DNA of 64,000 bases from Paenibacillus sp. UNC451MF (GTDB taxonomy: Bacteria > Bacillota > Bacilli > Paenibacillales > NBRC-103111): NCBI RefSeq assembly GCF_000686845.1, contig NZ_JMLS01000003.1, positions 124,001 to 188,000 on the forward strand. The letters are read 5' to 3'. Below are positions 35,665 through 44,873 of this stretch, one piece after another. Under the pieces are notes generated by a model. The model was not told the origin of the DNA, did no database searches, and worked only from the letters and a program-made list of their open reading frames with translations. Position 1 is the first letter of the stretch; every line of letters starts with the position of its first letter. Made by a program: the position numbers and the translations under genes.

Positions 35665-37931
35665 TTGGGCTCAGCAAAATAAATAAATCTACTGTCATCG
35701 TGACCGTTCTGATCTTGGCCGCCGTCCTGATTTTTGCTACAAATGTGAAATTTGAATTGCGCGCAGAGAAGAAGGGACTTTCTGCTTTGCCACAGCAGGA
35801 AGAATCGGCGCCTTCTCAAAAAGGGGCAGTTGCCCAGCTTCCCAAAGACAGTGATTTCAAAAGCATGGCGGAAACCGGTATTTTGCGTTTAAAGGTGGAT
35901 GATAAGACAGGTCACTTCATGGTGGAAGACAAACGGAATAATAATGTATACCGTTCATATCCGAATCCGGAGTTTTGGGCGCAGGAGAAGATTTCAGAGA
36001 ACTGGAAAAAGCATCTGGCTTCGCCGCTTATGGTTCAATACGTCGATTTTTCGAAAAGCATATTGCAGCCTAAGGAAACGAATATTGGGGCTGAAGGAGG
36101 AAAGGTGAAGGAAGTCCAAGCGATTCCTGGAGGCTTTTCTTTGACCTATGAGTTGCCTGAATCCGGCTTCACCATCCCTATTGAAGTCAAAATTGAACAA
36201 GACTATATTGAGACTAAAATTGTGAGAGAAGGCATCAAGGAAACGAAAATGGGTCTTGTCTGGGTAAGGTTGTTTCCATTCTTCGGTGCCGAATATTCCG
36301 CGGGACAAGACGGATACATGTTCATACCGGATGGCGCAGGAGCTTTAATCCACTTTAAGGATAACCAGCTGAATGTCAATAAGCTGTATGATGAAAGCGT
36401 ATACGGTCCTGATAATACATTCGCCGGATTAAGCAATAATCGGAACAAAATCATCATGCCTGTATTCGGGATGAAAACGGGCTCCAAAGGATTCCTTGCC
36501 GTACTTCAGGATGGTGAAGAATATGCCAATATCGTGGCCGCTCCATCAGGAGTATTAAGTAATTACAATTGGGTCACGACGACCATGAACTTCCGTTCCA
36601 GCTTCCTCCAGTTTACAAGCAGAAACTCACCTGACGAATGGGGCTTTATCGATTATAACAAGAATGAATTGTTCGGCAGCGACCGAGTCGTGCGCTATTA
36701 CATTCTGGACCGTCAACAGACGGATTATGTAGGTATGGCCCAAAAATATCGTGAATATTTGATGAAAGATAAAGGAGTAAAACCTGTCGAGGCAAAAAAT
36801 ACGAATATACCTATGCACGTTGATGTCATTGGAGGCGACAGCGAAAAAGGTCTCGTCACGGATCGTTATATTAACTTGACTAACACAAATGACGTAACCC
36901 AAATGATGAATTCGTTGTCTGATAAGGGAGTAGGCAACATGTCGATTACATATATGGGTTGGCAGCAGAACGGTTATAGTGCTTTTGGTCAATCGTTGCC
37001 GGTGGATAAGCGTATTGGCGGTGATAAAGGAATGAAATCACTTATAGATAATGCGCATAGTAAAGGGTTTCCGATTTATTTGGACACCGAATATGGTCTT
37101 AACAACACGGGTGCGGGAGGATTCGATGAAAAGTTCAATGCCGTAGTTAATCTTGCCGGCCGCAAGCTTACGCTGAATTCATTGTATAACAACTCACGTG
37201 TACCAGTGGTTAGCGATAAATTTGTTGAAGAAGCGGTCAAGAAGGATTTGAACAAATATAAGGAGCTGGGCGTTGATGGACTTGCCGTTAACCGGATCGG
37301 GCAAAGGCTGTTCAGTGACTATAATACGTCTTATGGCTCCCATCGGGACGAAGCCAGAGATGTTCAGGAACGTGTATTAAAGAACATCAAGGAAGTATTG
37401 GGCGGGGTGCAGGGGAATAAATCCAGCTTTTTCGCATTGCCTAATGTCAATCATATCCAAAATTTGGTATATGACCATTCCTATGATTTATTTACAGATG
37501 AAGCGGTTCCGTTTGCACAGATTGCCGCTCATGGCCTAATAACCTATTCGTCGGAATATGCGAACAACAGGCAGGAGGATATCAACGATTTCTTGCGAGA
37601 CATCGAATACGGTGCAATACCTTCCTTCATATTTAGCCGGGCCGAGACCAAAGAGTTCGTGAATGCTTATGGCATCAGATATTACAATACCCATTTTACG
37701 AATTGGGAGTCCTTTGCTGTCGAGCAGTATAAGCGGTACAACGAAGCACTAGGGGACGTGCAAAATCAGTTCATTATGGACCATAAAACATTGGCTCCTA
37801 ATGTTAAGGAAACCTCATATGCCAACGGGAAACGGATTATCGTCAATTATAGCCTGAACCCATATCAAGATGGAAATACTGTAGTTCCAGCACAAAATTT
37901 TGCAGTGATTCGAGGAGGGGCAAACCGATGA
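35661..37931 (+). CDS. DUF5696-type membrane-anchored extracytoplasmic protein
   Basis: 756 residues. One N-terminal transmembrane helix (about 10-27) anchors a large extracellular part. Residues about 65-330 are beta-rich. About 370-690 look like a TIM barrel resembling glycosidases (VDVIGGDSEKGLV, ITYMGWQQNGYSAFG, FPIYLDTEYGLNNTG). The domain is of the DUF5696 type found beside sugar permeases in Paenibacillaceae. It overlaps both neighbours by 4 nt. It could be an inactive sugar-binding barrel or a surface glycosidase feeding the importer; which residues would be catalytic is not clear. Confidence 0.7.
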   Translation: MIGLSKINKSTVIVTVLILAAVLIFATNVKFELRAEKKGLSALPQQEESAPSQKGAVAQLPKDSDFKSMAETGILRLKVDDKTGHFMVEDKRNNNVYRSYPNPEFWAQEKISENWKKHLASPLMVQYVDFSKSILQPKETNIGAEGGKVKEVQAIPGGFSLTYELPESGFTIPIEVKIEQDYIETKIVREGIKETKMGLVWVRLFPFFGAEYSAGQDGYMFIPDGAGALIHFKDNQLNVNKLYDESVYGPDNTFAGLSNNRNKIIMPVFGMKTGSKGFLAVLQDGEEYANIVAAPSGVLSNYNWVTTTMNFRSSFLQFTSRNSPDEWGFIDYNKNELFGSDRVVRYYILDRQQTDYVGMAQKYREYLMKDKGVKPVEAKNTNIPMHVDVIGGDSEKGLVTDRYINLTNTNDVTQMMNSLSDKGVGNMSITYMGWQQNGYSAFGQSLPVDKRIGGDKGMKSLIDNAHSKGFPIYLDTEYGLNNTGAGGFDEKFNAVVNLAGRKLTLNSLYNNSRVPVVSDKFVEEAVKKDLNKYKELGVDGLAVNRIGQRLFSDYNTSYGSHRDEARDVQERVLKNIKEVLGGVQGNKSSFFALPNVNHIQNLVYDHSYDLFTDEAVPFAQIAAHGLITYSSEYANNRQEDINDFLRDIEYGAIPSFIFSRAETKEFVNAYGIRYYNTHFTNWESFAVEQYKRYNEALGDVQNQFIMDHKTLAPNVKETSYANGKRIIVNYSLNPYQDGNTVVPAQNFAVIRGGANR

Positions 37932-38794
37932 AAACCAAAATGCGAATGCGCGCATCCCTTATCGAATATGTGGAGGGTACGATTTTCATAGCTCCATGGT
38001 TTATAGGTTTTCTGGTATTTATGGCTTTTCCAATAGGTTATTCCCTGTTTATGAGCTTTCAGAAGGTAACGATAACCGCTTCGAATACCACAACACAGTT
38101 CGTTGGTCTAACTCATTACCGGTATATATTGTTCGAAAACGGAGACAAACTTTATAACCAACTTTTACCGTTTCTAAGACAGGCGCTGTTTATGATTCCG
38201 ATTATCGTCATCTTCGCTTTGCTAATCGCTATCATCTTGAATCAAAAGTTTACTGGAAGAACGTTTTTTCGCGCCATTTTCTTTCTTCCCGTCATCCTGT
38301 CGACAGGCGAGGTGGTTAAGGAGTTTCTGACACAGGGCGAAGGCGATGTTGGGTTCATGTCAAAGTACAATGTCTCTGGTCTTATTAAAGCTAATTTATC
38401 AGAGACATGGTCCGCACCGCTCATTGGTGTTCTTGACTCGTTCGTGCTGATTTTGTGGTACTCCGGGGTACAAATATTGATCTTCCTCGGAGGAAGACAA
38501 ACGATTTCTAACTCGGCTTACGAGGCGGCGAGAATTGACGGAGCGGGACCATGGGAAACATTCTGGAAAATTACGCTTCCGGCCATGACTCCGTTTATAT
38601 TCCTGAATATGATCTATACGGTTGTCGATCTTTTCACATTTCCAACCAATCCGATTTTGCAGAAGGTTAGAGACAGTGAGTACGGTGAGTACAGTGCTCT
38701 AATTTGGATCTACTTCATCATCATCAGCTTTTTCTTGGCCATCATTTTCTATATTTTTAGTAAAGCGACCAAGTCGCAAAGGGATTCTGCTTAG
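37928..38794 (+). CDS. Sugar ABC transporter permease, MalF-like (second importer)
   Basis: 288 residues with about six transmembrane helices, the first at about 17-42 (GTIFIAPWFIGFLVFMAFPIG minus edges). The EAA loop is near residue 199: EAARIDGAGPWETFWKITLP. The start ATG overlaps the DUF5696 stop. It pairs with the next gene and most probably with the solute-binding lipoproteins at 42398, 44874 and 46290. No cognate ATPase is adjacent. Confidence 0.92.
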   Translation: MKTKMRMRASLIEYVEGTIFIAPWFIGFLVFMAFPIGYSLFMSFQKVTITASNTTTQFVGLTHYRYILFENGDKLYNQLLPFLRQALFMIPIIVIFALLIAIILNQKFTGRTFFRAIFFLPVILSTGEVVKEFLTQGEGDVGFMSKYNVSGLIKANLSETWSAPLIGVLDSFVLILWYSGVQILIFLGGRQTISNSAYEAARIDGAGPWETFWKITLPAMTPFIFLNMIYTVVDLFTFPTNPILQKVRDSEYGEYSALIWIYFIIISFFLAIIFYIFSKATKSQRDSA

Positions 38795-38830
38795 TGCCTA
38801 GATAAAACAACTGTTTAAGGGGTGAAGCTT

Positions 38831-39787
38831 GTGATCGGCTTAAGAACGAAGAAAGGCCAAGAGCCCGCACTGCTGTCTTGGTTATCCGATGTCAGATATA
38901 GGATCATCGGCAGAGAAGCGGATAAGGGATTGCTGTTCCGACTGTTCATTTATTTGATTTTGCTGGATACGGCTTATATTTATTTGAAGCCTGTACTCCA
39001 TATGGTGACCACCATGGTCAAAAATGCCGATGATCTGCTAGATCCTGCAGTGAACTGGTTTCCAAGGATCGTGTACCTTGGAAACCTACAGGATGCCTGG
39101 GAGTGGCTCAAATATCCGAAGGCCCTCAGTATCAGCTTGATGCTTGCGCTTTCCGTTGCCATATTTCAGACGCTGTCATGTGCTGTTACTGGCTATGCTT
39201 TTGCCAGATTGAGAGTGCCATTCAAAAACTTGATGTTTTTCTTCCTGCTGCTGACCTTTATTGTGCCGATGCAGGTCACGATCTTGCCGAATATTATTTA
39301 TGCCAGAGAGCTAGGACTGCTAAATACGATTTATCCGATCATCGTTCCAGCTTTTTTTGGTCTTGGTTTGAAGGGGGCGCTGTTCGTCATCATCTATCGC
39401 CAGTTTTTCTCCACCCAACCGAAGGAGCTGGAGGAAGCAGCGCGAATTGATGGGGCTAGTGTGTACAAAATTTTTTATAAAGTGATGATGCCACTCGCAA
39501 AACCGGCGATATTGGTCGTATTTCTGTTTTCCTTCATCTGGACATGGAACGACTTTTACTTGCCGAGCATGTACTTGGCAGACATCGAAACCGCGCCTTT
39601 ATCCATGGGTATTTCTCGAATCGCATCAGCGCTTAAGCAGCAGGCGGAGGTATATGGACCTTCGGTAACTGATGAGTCCATTCGCATGGCGACAACATTC
39701 CTGATGATCATCCCTCCGATGATCCTGTATACGTTCACTCAGCGATGGTTTATTGAAGGCGTGGAAAGAACCGGCTTGGTAGAATAG
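38831..39787 (+). CDS. Sugar ABC transporter permease, MalG-like (second importer)
   Basis: 318 residues, about six transmembrane helices, EAA loop at about 202 (EAARIDGASVYKIFYKVMMP). The GTG at 38831 is preferred: AAGGGG lies 8 nt upstream, whereas the in-frame GTG at 38822 touches it. The N-terminal ~35 residues before the first helix are polar. Partner of the preceding permease. Confidence 0.92.
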   Translation: MIGLRTKKGQEPALLSWLSDVRYRIIGREADKGLLFRLFIYLILLDTAYIYLKPVLHMVTTMVKNADDLLDPAVNWFPRIVYLGNLQDAWEWLKYPKALSISLMLALSVAIFQTLSCAVTGYAFARLRVPFKNLMFFFLLLTFIVPMQVTILPNIIYARELGLLNTIYPIIVPAFFGLGLKGALFVIIYRQFFSTQPKELEEAARIDGASVYKIFYKVMMPLAKPAILVVFLFSFIWTWNDFYLPSMYLADIETAPLSMGISRIASALKQQAEVYGPSVTDESIRMATTFLMIIPPMILYTFTQRWFIEGVERTGLVE

Positions 39788-39820
39788 GCATTAATTTAAA
39801 ATGAAATGGGGATTAAGCAG

Positions 39821-40549
39821 ATGAAGCGTTTGTTTGCTTTGCTTATTGCGGTGGTTATGGCGGGCTCTTTAATAGCCTGCTCCACACAGAGCGGTACGGG
39901 GAGTGCACAAGTTAGTGCTAATGCAGGGGCGAATGCTAAGAAGGTGCTTTTGATCCGGAAAAAAGAAGGTGGGGGAGATCCCTTCATTATCAGCCACTTG
40001 AAAAAACAGGGTTATCAGGTTATGGACATAGTGGACGTTGATTTCACTGTAGAGAAGGCTAAGGGCTATGGAGTGATTTACGTCAGCGAATCCGTTAACT
40101 CCTCTAAAATCGATACGAAGCTCAAAAGCTCTTCTGTTCCTTTTGTTGTAGCCAAAAATCAAATTGCAAGTGAGGCTGGTTTGGTCGGGATGCAGCAATT
40201 CGGTCAAGTAGAAGGAGTTAAAACGATCAACATTCTCGACAGTAAGCACCCGCTTGCAGCTGGGTTGAAGGATACTGTTGCGATATACAAGGAGGACGGT
40301 AAAATCTCATACGGTCTCCATCCTGGTAAGGAAGCAGTAACGATCGCAGAATATCCTGTCAGTGGCGATAATAAAAAGGTAACGATTTTTGGTTACGAAA
40401 AAGGATCCAAAAACATTAATAATGAGGTTGTTCCTGCGAGGCAAGTTTATTTCTCGATGCCTACAGGAGAAGAAAATAAGTTGACTGACAACGGTTGGAA
40501 GCTCTTTGACGCGGCAATGGAATGGGCTGCTGCCAACGGTGGGAAGTAA
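39821..40549 (+). CDS. Lipoprotein with HPLAAGL-type extracellular domain (copy 1)
   Basis: 242 residues. The lipobox LIAC places the lipidated Cys at residue 20. The mature part is a single ~200-residue alpha/beta domain, Rossmann- or ThuA-like by pattern: VLLIRKKEGG strand, ISHLKKQGYQV, GVIYVSESVNSSKI, IVDSKHPLAAGL-like (NILDSKHPLAAGLK), ARQVYF and DNGWKLFDAAMEWA at the end. Four further copies lie downstream, three of them with a lipobox Cys also at residue 20. Function is unknown. In other secreted bacterial proteins this type of domain seems to be an accessory module. The ATG at 39821 directly fits the MKR-type signal; an in-frame ATG at 39806 would add five residues. Confidence 0.8.
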   Translation: MKRLFALLIAVVMAGSLIACSTQSGTGSAQVSANAGANAKKVLLIRKKEGGGDPFIISHLKKQGYQVMDIVDVDFTVEKAKGYGVIYVSESVNSSKIDTKLKSSSVPFVVAKNQIASEAGLVGMQQFGQVEGVKTINILDSKHPLAAGLKDTVAIYKEDGKISYGLHPGKEAVTIAEYPVSGDNKKVTIFGYEKGSKNINNEVVPARQVYFSMPTGEENKLTDNGWKLFDAAMEWAAANGGK

Positions 40550-40585
40550 AAGTTGCCATCCAACACAATTATAGGAGGTAAATGT

Positions 40586-41296
40586 GTGAAACGATTATTT
40601 GGAATGATTGCGGCGATGACCATGGTCATCACTCTAATGGCTTGCAATGCTTCTCCATCCGGATCACCTGATGCGGGGAAGAATGCCGGTAACAAAGTTC
40701 TATTCGTTGGAAAAGACAGCGGTGGAGACGCTATTACAATTAAACGGTTGAAAGAAGTGCATGGCATGGATGTTACGGTTGTAATCGACAAAGAGCTTAC
40801 GACAGATCATGCTAAAGGGCAATTGTTAATATATGTTAGTGAATCCGTTAATTCCGGTAAAATACAGGATAAATTCGTGAATGTTCCTGTGCCCGTCATT
40901 TATGCCGAGCCCCAGTCGACAAGCGATACGGGGATGACGGATACCGAGGCATATGGGGCACTGGTGGGAGCGAATGCAGCCAAAACGATTCAAATAAAGG
41001 ACAGTAAGCATCAGTTGGCGGCTGGGTTACAGGATATGGTGGATGTATACAAGGACAATGGGAAGATGGGTTACGCGATTCCGGGTAAAGAAGCTATCGT
41101 TATAGCTACGGTGCCTAATGAGGAGCAGAAATCGACCATTTTTGCTTATGACAAAGGCGCCAAAAATGTGAAGGGGAATACCGTAGCAGCACGCGAGGTC
41201 TACTTTTACATGTTTAACGGGGAAGAGATAAATCAGACCGAGGCTGGATGGAAGTTGTTCGATGCATCAGTAAAATGGGCATTAGGGAAACAGTAA
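40586..41296 (+). CDS. Lipoprotein with HPLAAGL-type extracellular domain (copy 2)
   Basis: 236 residues. Signal MKRLFGMIAAMTMVITLMAC gives lipidated Cys20. The same domain follows with VLFVGKDSGGDAITIKRLKE, YVSESVNSGKI, KDSKHQLAAGLQD (Gln replaces the usual Pro), AREVYFYMF and EAGWKLFDASVKWA. The GTG start at 40586 has AGGAGG 7 nt upstream. Spacing to copy 1 is 36 bp. Tandem duplication is evident from the shared signal peptide length, the lipobox position and the domain order. Confidence 0.8.
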   Translation: MKRLFGMIAAMTMVITLMACNASPSGSPDAGKNAGNKVLFVGKDSGGDAITIKRLKEVHGMDVTVVIDKELTTDHAKGQLLIYVSESVNSGKIQDKFVNVPVPVIYAEPQSTSDTGMTDTEAYGALVGANAAKTIQIKDSKHQLAAGLQDMVDVYKDNGKMGYAIPGKEAIVIATVPNEEQKSTIFAYDKGAKNVKGNTVAAREVYFYMFNGEEINQTEAGWKLFDASVKWALGKQ

Positions 41297-41321
41297 CTCC
41301 TAAGAAGGAGGAAATGGCCGG

Positions 41322-42014
41322 ATGAAACGAATTATAAGCATATTATCGATTATCGTGGTCGTAATGATGATAACGGCTTGTTCTTCTTCTGTGGTTTCAC
41401 AAGAACCCGTTAATAAGAAAGCGTTGTTCGTCGGTAGAGAAGGCGGAGGGGATGCGCTGGCCGTTAAGCATTTGAAGGGACTTGGATACGAGGTTTACGT
41501 AACGGCAGACAAAGACCTTACCTCAGATCAAGCATTGCAGTATTCTTTGGTATTCGTCAGTTCCACGGTTAACTCAGGCAAGGTAGGTAACAAACTCAAA
41601 AATTCTCCAGTGCCTGTCATTTATGCTGAAGCTCAGAATATGGGCGATGTGGATCTGTCAGGTAAGGAGTCGGATGTGGATCAAGGGGATTTTACCGGCA
41701 AGACCATCGTGATCAAAAAGGCCGACCATCCGATGGCTGCAGGATTAAACGGTAATGTAAATGTCTATCAGTCGGAGGGCAAGATCGGTTTCATTGTTCC
41801 AGCGAAAGATGGTATTGTTATTGCCTCTGCGCCCGACGATGAGAGAAGGGCGGTCATTTGCGCTTTCGATAAAGGGTCAAAGACGTTAAGCAACGAACTT
41901 GTTCCAGCAAGGCAAGTGTACTTTTATTTGGTTGGCGGGGAAGAAATTAATCAAACCGATGACGGGTGGAAGCTGTTCGATGCAGCCGTCCAATGGGCAA
42001 CAGGGAATAAGTAA
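41322..42014 (+). CDS. Lipoprotein with HPLAAGL-type extracellular domain (copy 3)
   Basis: 230 residues with lipobox ITAC (Cys20) and almost no linker before the domain. Landmarks are ALFVGREGGGDALAVKHLKG, FVSSTVNSGKV, KKADHPMAAGLNG, ARQVYFYLVGGEEINQT and DDGWKLFDAAVQWA. AAGGAGG lies upstream of the ATG. A probable terminator follows, making this the last gene of the permease unit. The very short spacer implies a location just outside the membrane. Confidence 0.8.
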   Translation: MKRIISILSIIVVVMMITACSSSVVSQEPVNKKALFVGREGGGDALAVKHLKGLGYEVYVTADKDLTSDQALQYSLVFVSSTVNSGKVGNKLKNSPVPVIYAEAQNMGDVDLSGKESDVDQGDFTGKTIVIKKADHPMAAGLNGNVNVYQSEGKIGFIVPAKDGIVIASAPDDERRAVICAFDKGSKTLSNELVPARQVYFYLVGGEEINQTDDGWKLFDAAVQWATGNK

Positions 42015-42038
42015 GGTATATAAATGACGTGCTACGCT

Positions 42039-42072
42039 AAGGCTTCTTCGCTCAGAAGAGGCCTTTATTATT
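42039..42072 (+). terminator. Probable intrinsic terminator
   Basis: AAGGC-TTCT paired with AGAA-(bulge)-GCCTT around a short loop, followed by TATTATTTTAG, 24 bp after the third lipoprotein gene. It separates the permease/lipoprotein unit from the next promoter. Confidence 0.55.
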
Positions 42073-42112
42073 TTAGGAAGCATCAACACTTGAGTTAACA
42101 TTAGGGTGAAAA

Positions 42113-42143
42113 AGATGAAACAAATAACCTATAAAAATGAAAT
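42113..42143. repeat. 31-bp exact duplicate of 49281-49311
   Basis: The 31 bases here recur identically at 49281-49311. Both copies contain the first CCTATA box and lie just upstream of the second box and TTTCRTANTA element of the two promoters. The identity suggests promoter segment duplication rather than chance. Confidence 0.85.
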
Positions 42144-42177
42144 CTCCCCCAATGAATGCATTTACATTTCGTAATAA
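42128..42177 (+). promoter_or_regulatory. Candidate promoter of the shared CCTATA/TTTCRTANTA class
   Basis: CCTATA at 42128-42133, a degenerate second box CCAATG at 42149-42154, then TTTCGTAATA with the -10-like TAATAA at 42172-42177. The 17-bp spacer and the TTTCRTANTA core are the same as in the promoters at 47647, 49296 and 55245. The leader to the next start codon is about 215 nt and holds nothing else recognisable. Confidence 0.55.
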
Positions 42178-42397
42178 AGTAAGAGTACATCCTATCAGTC
42201 GATTGACGTTGGCCAACTATGATTCATTTTCAAAGCGTTTTCAAGGTGAATCAATCTTTGTGAGGAGGAGAGTTCTTTATAACGGCCAAAGACTTCAACA
42301 AGGGGAGGTCGATCCTATTATTTTAATATTAAGAAATCCAAAAGGGTTATTCCTAAGTTCATATAATGCCTAAATGAAAAGGAGGCTCAACCAAAGT

Positions 42398-43711
42398 ATG
42401 AAAAAGATAATGAAATCTTCATTAGCGATACTTTCAACCGTATCTTTGTTAGCAGGCTGTACGAGTTCGCCTGCCAATCCTGTGGATGAACCACAGGCGA
42501 ATAAAACGCCTCAATCCTCACCCAATGAATTGTTCATCTACACTGTTTATCCTGCTTTTTATGCAAAAGAAGAAGTGTTTGACAAGCAAATTGGTCAATA
42601 TTTGAAGAAAAAGTTTCCGGATATGACCATTAAACACGTTCATTGGGATAAGGGAAGAGAGTATAAGGATTTAATCGCTGCTGGGACCATTCCTGATATC
42701 ATTATCGATAACGCACGTATGAATCTCCAAAGATATATTCTCAAAAATGACCTTCAGTACGATATGACTGACCTTATCAAAAAGTACAATTTCGATACGA
42801 GCAAGCTGAATCCGGCTGCGATGGCACAGATGAAGAATGTGACTCCCGAAGGGAAGATTTACGGTCTACCGTTCCAGTTAAGCGATTTGGTTCTCTTCTA
42901 CAACAAAGATATTTTTGATAAATTCGGCGTCGATTATCCTAAGGATGGGATGACCTACGATGAAATCTATGAAATTGCCAAGAAGCTGACTCGTGTTGAA
43001 GGAGAAAATACATACAAGGGCTACCAGCAGCATCCAGGATTGTACATGACGTATAATCAGCGGTCTGCCTCTCCTCTTAGCTTGACGGAAGATAAGGCTG
43101 AGTTGAATACACCGGAGTGGAAGAAGCTGGTTGACAACTTGAGAAGGTTCTACGAAATTCCAGCCAACCAATTTACTTCCGTTGACGATTTCCCTAAAGG
43201 GAAAATGGCGATGAGCGTCCATGTATCAGAGAAAATAATCCAATGGTATGAGCAAAACAAAAACTTGAATTTCGATATCGCTTCTATGCCTTCTTTTAGC
43301 GATTTACCGAATACAAAAGCACAGCCTAACATGTATTCTGCGTATATCACGAAGCAATCCACCAAGAAAGATATGGCATTCCAAGCGATTTCGTATCTAT
43401 TGTCCGAAGAAATGCAAACCGAGTTATCTAAAGAAGGCATTATCGGTCCACTGGAAAGTAAAACGGTACAAGAAGCGTTTGGGAAAAACTTACCGCAGAT
43501 GCAGGGCAAACATACGCAAGCCATTTTCGCGAGCAAAAACGCTATGCCCCCTGCGGCGCGTGCTAACGGTCTGACTTATGTGGACGTACCAGCTCACATC
43601 GTCTTCCAGCCTTTAATTTTCGGTGAATCTAAAGATTCCGTTACGGCGCTTCGGATGGTCGAAGAATCTACAACGAAGGGGATTCAGACGGAGAAAGCAG
43701 CGAACAAATAG
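42398..43711 (+). CDS. Sugar-binding lipoprotein, CUT1 solute-binding protein (paralog 1)
   Basis: 437 residues, lipobox LLAGC with Cys21. Family-1 solute-binding fold: FIYTVYPAFYAKEE, VHWDKGREYKDLIAAG, IPDIIIDNARM, KIYGLPFQLSDLVLFYNKDI, then MTYDEIYEIAKKLT. The ATG at 42398 is preferred because AAAAGGAGG lies 12 nt upstream; the in-frame ATG at 42374 overlaps that site. Two paralogs follow at 44874 and 46290. The segment after YGLPF differs among them (QLSDLV here) and probably touches the ligand. Likely partner of the permeases at 37928 and 38831. Confidence 0.9.
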   Translation: MKKIMKSSLAILSTVSLLAGCTSSPANPVDEPQANKTPQSSPNELFIYTVYPAFYAKEEVFDKQIGQYLKKKFPDMTIKHVHWDKGREYKDLIAAGTIPDIIIDNARMNLQRYILKNDLQYDMTDLIKKYNFDTSKLNPAAMAQMKNVTPEGKIYGLPFQLSDLVLFYNKDIFDKFGVDYPKDGMTYDEIYEIAKKLTRVEGENTYKGYQQHPGLYMTYNQRSASPLSLTEDKAELNTPEWKKLVDNLRRFYEIPANQFTSVDDFPKGKMAMSVHVSEKIIQWYEQNKNLNFDIASMPSFSDLPNTKAQPNMYSAYITKQSTKKDMAFQAISYLLSEEMQTELSKEGIIGPLESKTVQEAFGKNLPQMQGKHTQAIFASKNAMPPAARANGLTYVDVPAHIVFQPLIFGESKDSVTALRMVEESTTKGIQTEKAANK

Positions 43712-43749
43712 AGGAATGTATTAAATAGTGTAAAACCCGAATAATCAAA

Positions 43750-43788
43750 CCTCCAGAAGAACTATGAAAGTGAGGCTGGAGGCTTTTG
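43750..43788 (+). terminator. Intrinsic terminator
   Basis: CCTCCAG at 43750-43756 pairs with CTGGAGG at 43776-43782, followed by CTTTTGTTTG, 38 bp after the first binding-protein gene. Confidence 0.7.
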
Positions 43789-43830
43789 TTTGTTCAGAAT
43801 GAACAAAAAACATAGGGGGAATAGGAAGCT

Positions 43831-44838
43831 ATGAAGCGTTTTCTCATTTTATTCATCGTCGCCTTGATGGCTATTTCCATGATGGCGTGTGGGTCTTCGC
43901 AAAATAGTGCGGACTCCGGGACGCTGTCGACACCTTCACCTCAGAATTCACCGACACCATCACCTACGGCATCGCCGAAGCCAGTGGAAACCAAGGCTCC
44001 GGAAGCATCTCCTAAGCCAGATGATGTGAAAGCACCTGAGGAAACACCGAAGCCGGAGGAGTCGAAAGGGCCTGTAGAAACAGCAAAGCCAGCGGAAACG
44101 AAGGCACCGGCAGCAGAGACGCCAAAGCCGGCAGCAACCAAAGCGCCAGAAGAAACGGCTAAGGCAGCCGAACCAGCAGCTCCTGCACCAACTTCGGCTC
44201 CGGAAAAGGCTGAAGTATCTGCTAATGGAAAAAAACTATTGATGGTAGGAAGGGAAAACGCCCAGGAGGATACATTTGTCGCCAATAGATTGAAAGCACT
44301 TGGATTTAAGGTTACTGTTCTGGCGGACAGGGACTTCACCGTTGATGAAACGAAAGGTTTTGATTTAATCTATTTCAGCCAAACAACGAACTCCAAGATA
44401 CTTAAGGAAGGTGTTATGAAAGAAGTTGCTATACCAACCGTGTATGTAAAAAGTCAAGCCATGTTTTATCTAGGGTTATCATCAATAGAAGAAAACGCCA
44501 ATGTGTTCAATGTCAAATCTATCGATATAGTGGACAGTAAGCATAAAGTAGCGGGCGGCCTATCGGGTACAGTGGATATATATAAAGAAACAGGCTCTAA
44601 GATTGGAATAAGCTTTGGCCAACCGGGCAAGGAAGCCAAAGTAATTGCTACAGCGCCGGGAGATAAAACAAAAGCAGCGATTTATTACTATGATAAAGGT
44701 ACTAAAGCGGATAACGGTTATGAAGTTAAAGCTCGTGTATCGTTCTTTTATTTAAATAACGGTATGCAAGAAAACACAACAGATAACGGTTGGAAGCTTT
44801 TGGATAATATTACTTTATGGACACTGCACAACGAATAA
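43831..44838 (+). CDS. Lipoprotein: long Pro/Ala/Glu/Lys linker plus HPLAAGL-type domain (copy 4)
   Basis: 335 residues. Lipobox MMAC gives Cys20, as in copies 1-3. Residues about 26-128 are a low-complexity spacer built from repeats such as PKPEESKGP, TAKPAETKAP and PEETAKAAEPAAPAP. The domain follows from about 132: KLLMVGRENAQEDTFVANRL, DLIYFSQTTNSKI, VDSKHKVAGGLSG, ARVSFFYL and DNGWKLLDNITLW. The HPLAAGL core is degenerate (HKVAGGL). The linker, extended, could carry the domain well into the cell wall. It lies between two binding-protein paralogs. Confidence 0.8.
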   Translation: MKRFLILFIVALMAISMMACGSSQNSADSGTLSTPSPQNSPTPSPTASPKPVETKAPEASPKPDDVKAPEETPKPEESKGPVETAKPAETKAPAAETPKPAATKAPEETAKAAEPAAPAPTSAPEKAEVSANGKKLLMVGRENAQEDTFVANRLKALGFKVTVLADRDFTVDETKGFDLIYFSQTTNSKILKEGVMKEVAIPTVYVKSQAMFYLGLSSIEENANVFNVKSIDIVDSKHKVAGGLSGTVDIYKETGSKIGISFGQPGKEAKVIATAPGDKTKAAIYYYDKGTKADNGYEVKARVSFFYLNNGMQENTTDNGWKLLDNITLWTLHNE

Positions 44839-44873
44839 ACTGGAAACGGCAATAGGGAGGATTTTAAAAGATC

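Noticed and set aside
42137-42373. Possible 78-aa gene between lipoprotein 3 and the first binding protein
   Set aside because: It overlaps the shared promoter elements, has no convincing ribosome binding site at its first codons and no family features.
43941-44339. 132-codon Ser/Ala/Gly-rich frame on the - strand
   Set aside because: It is the complement of the Pro/Ala/Glu linker of the lipoprotein at 43831, a low-complexity shadow.
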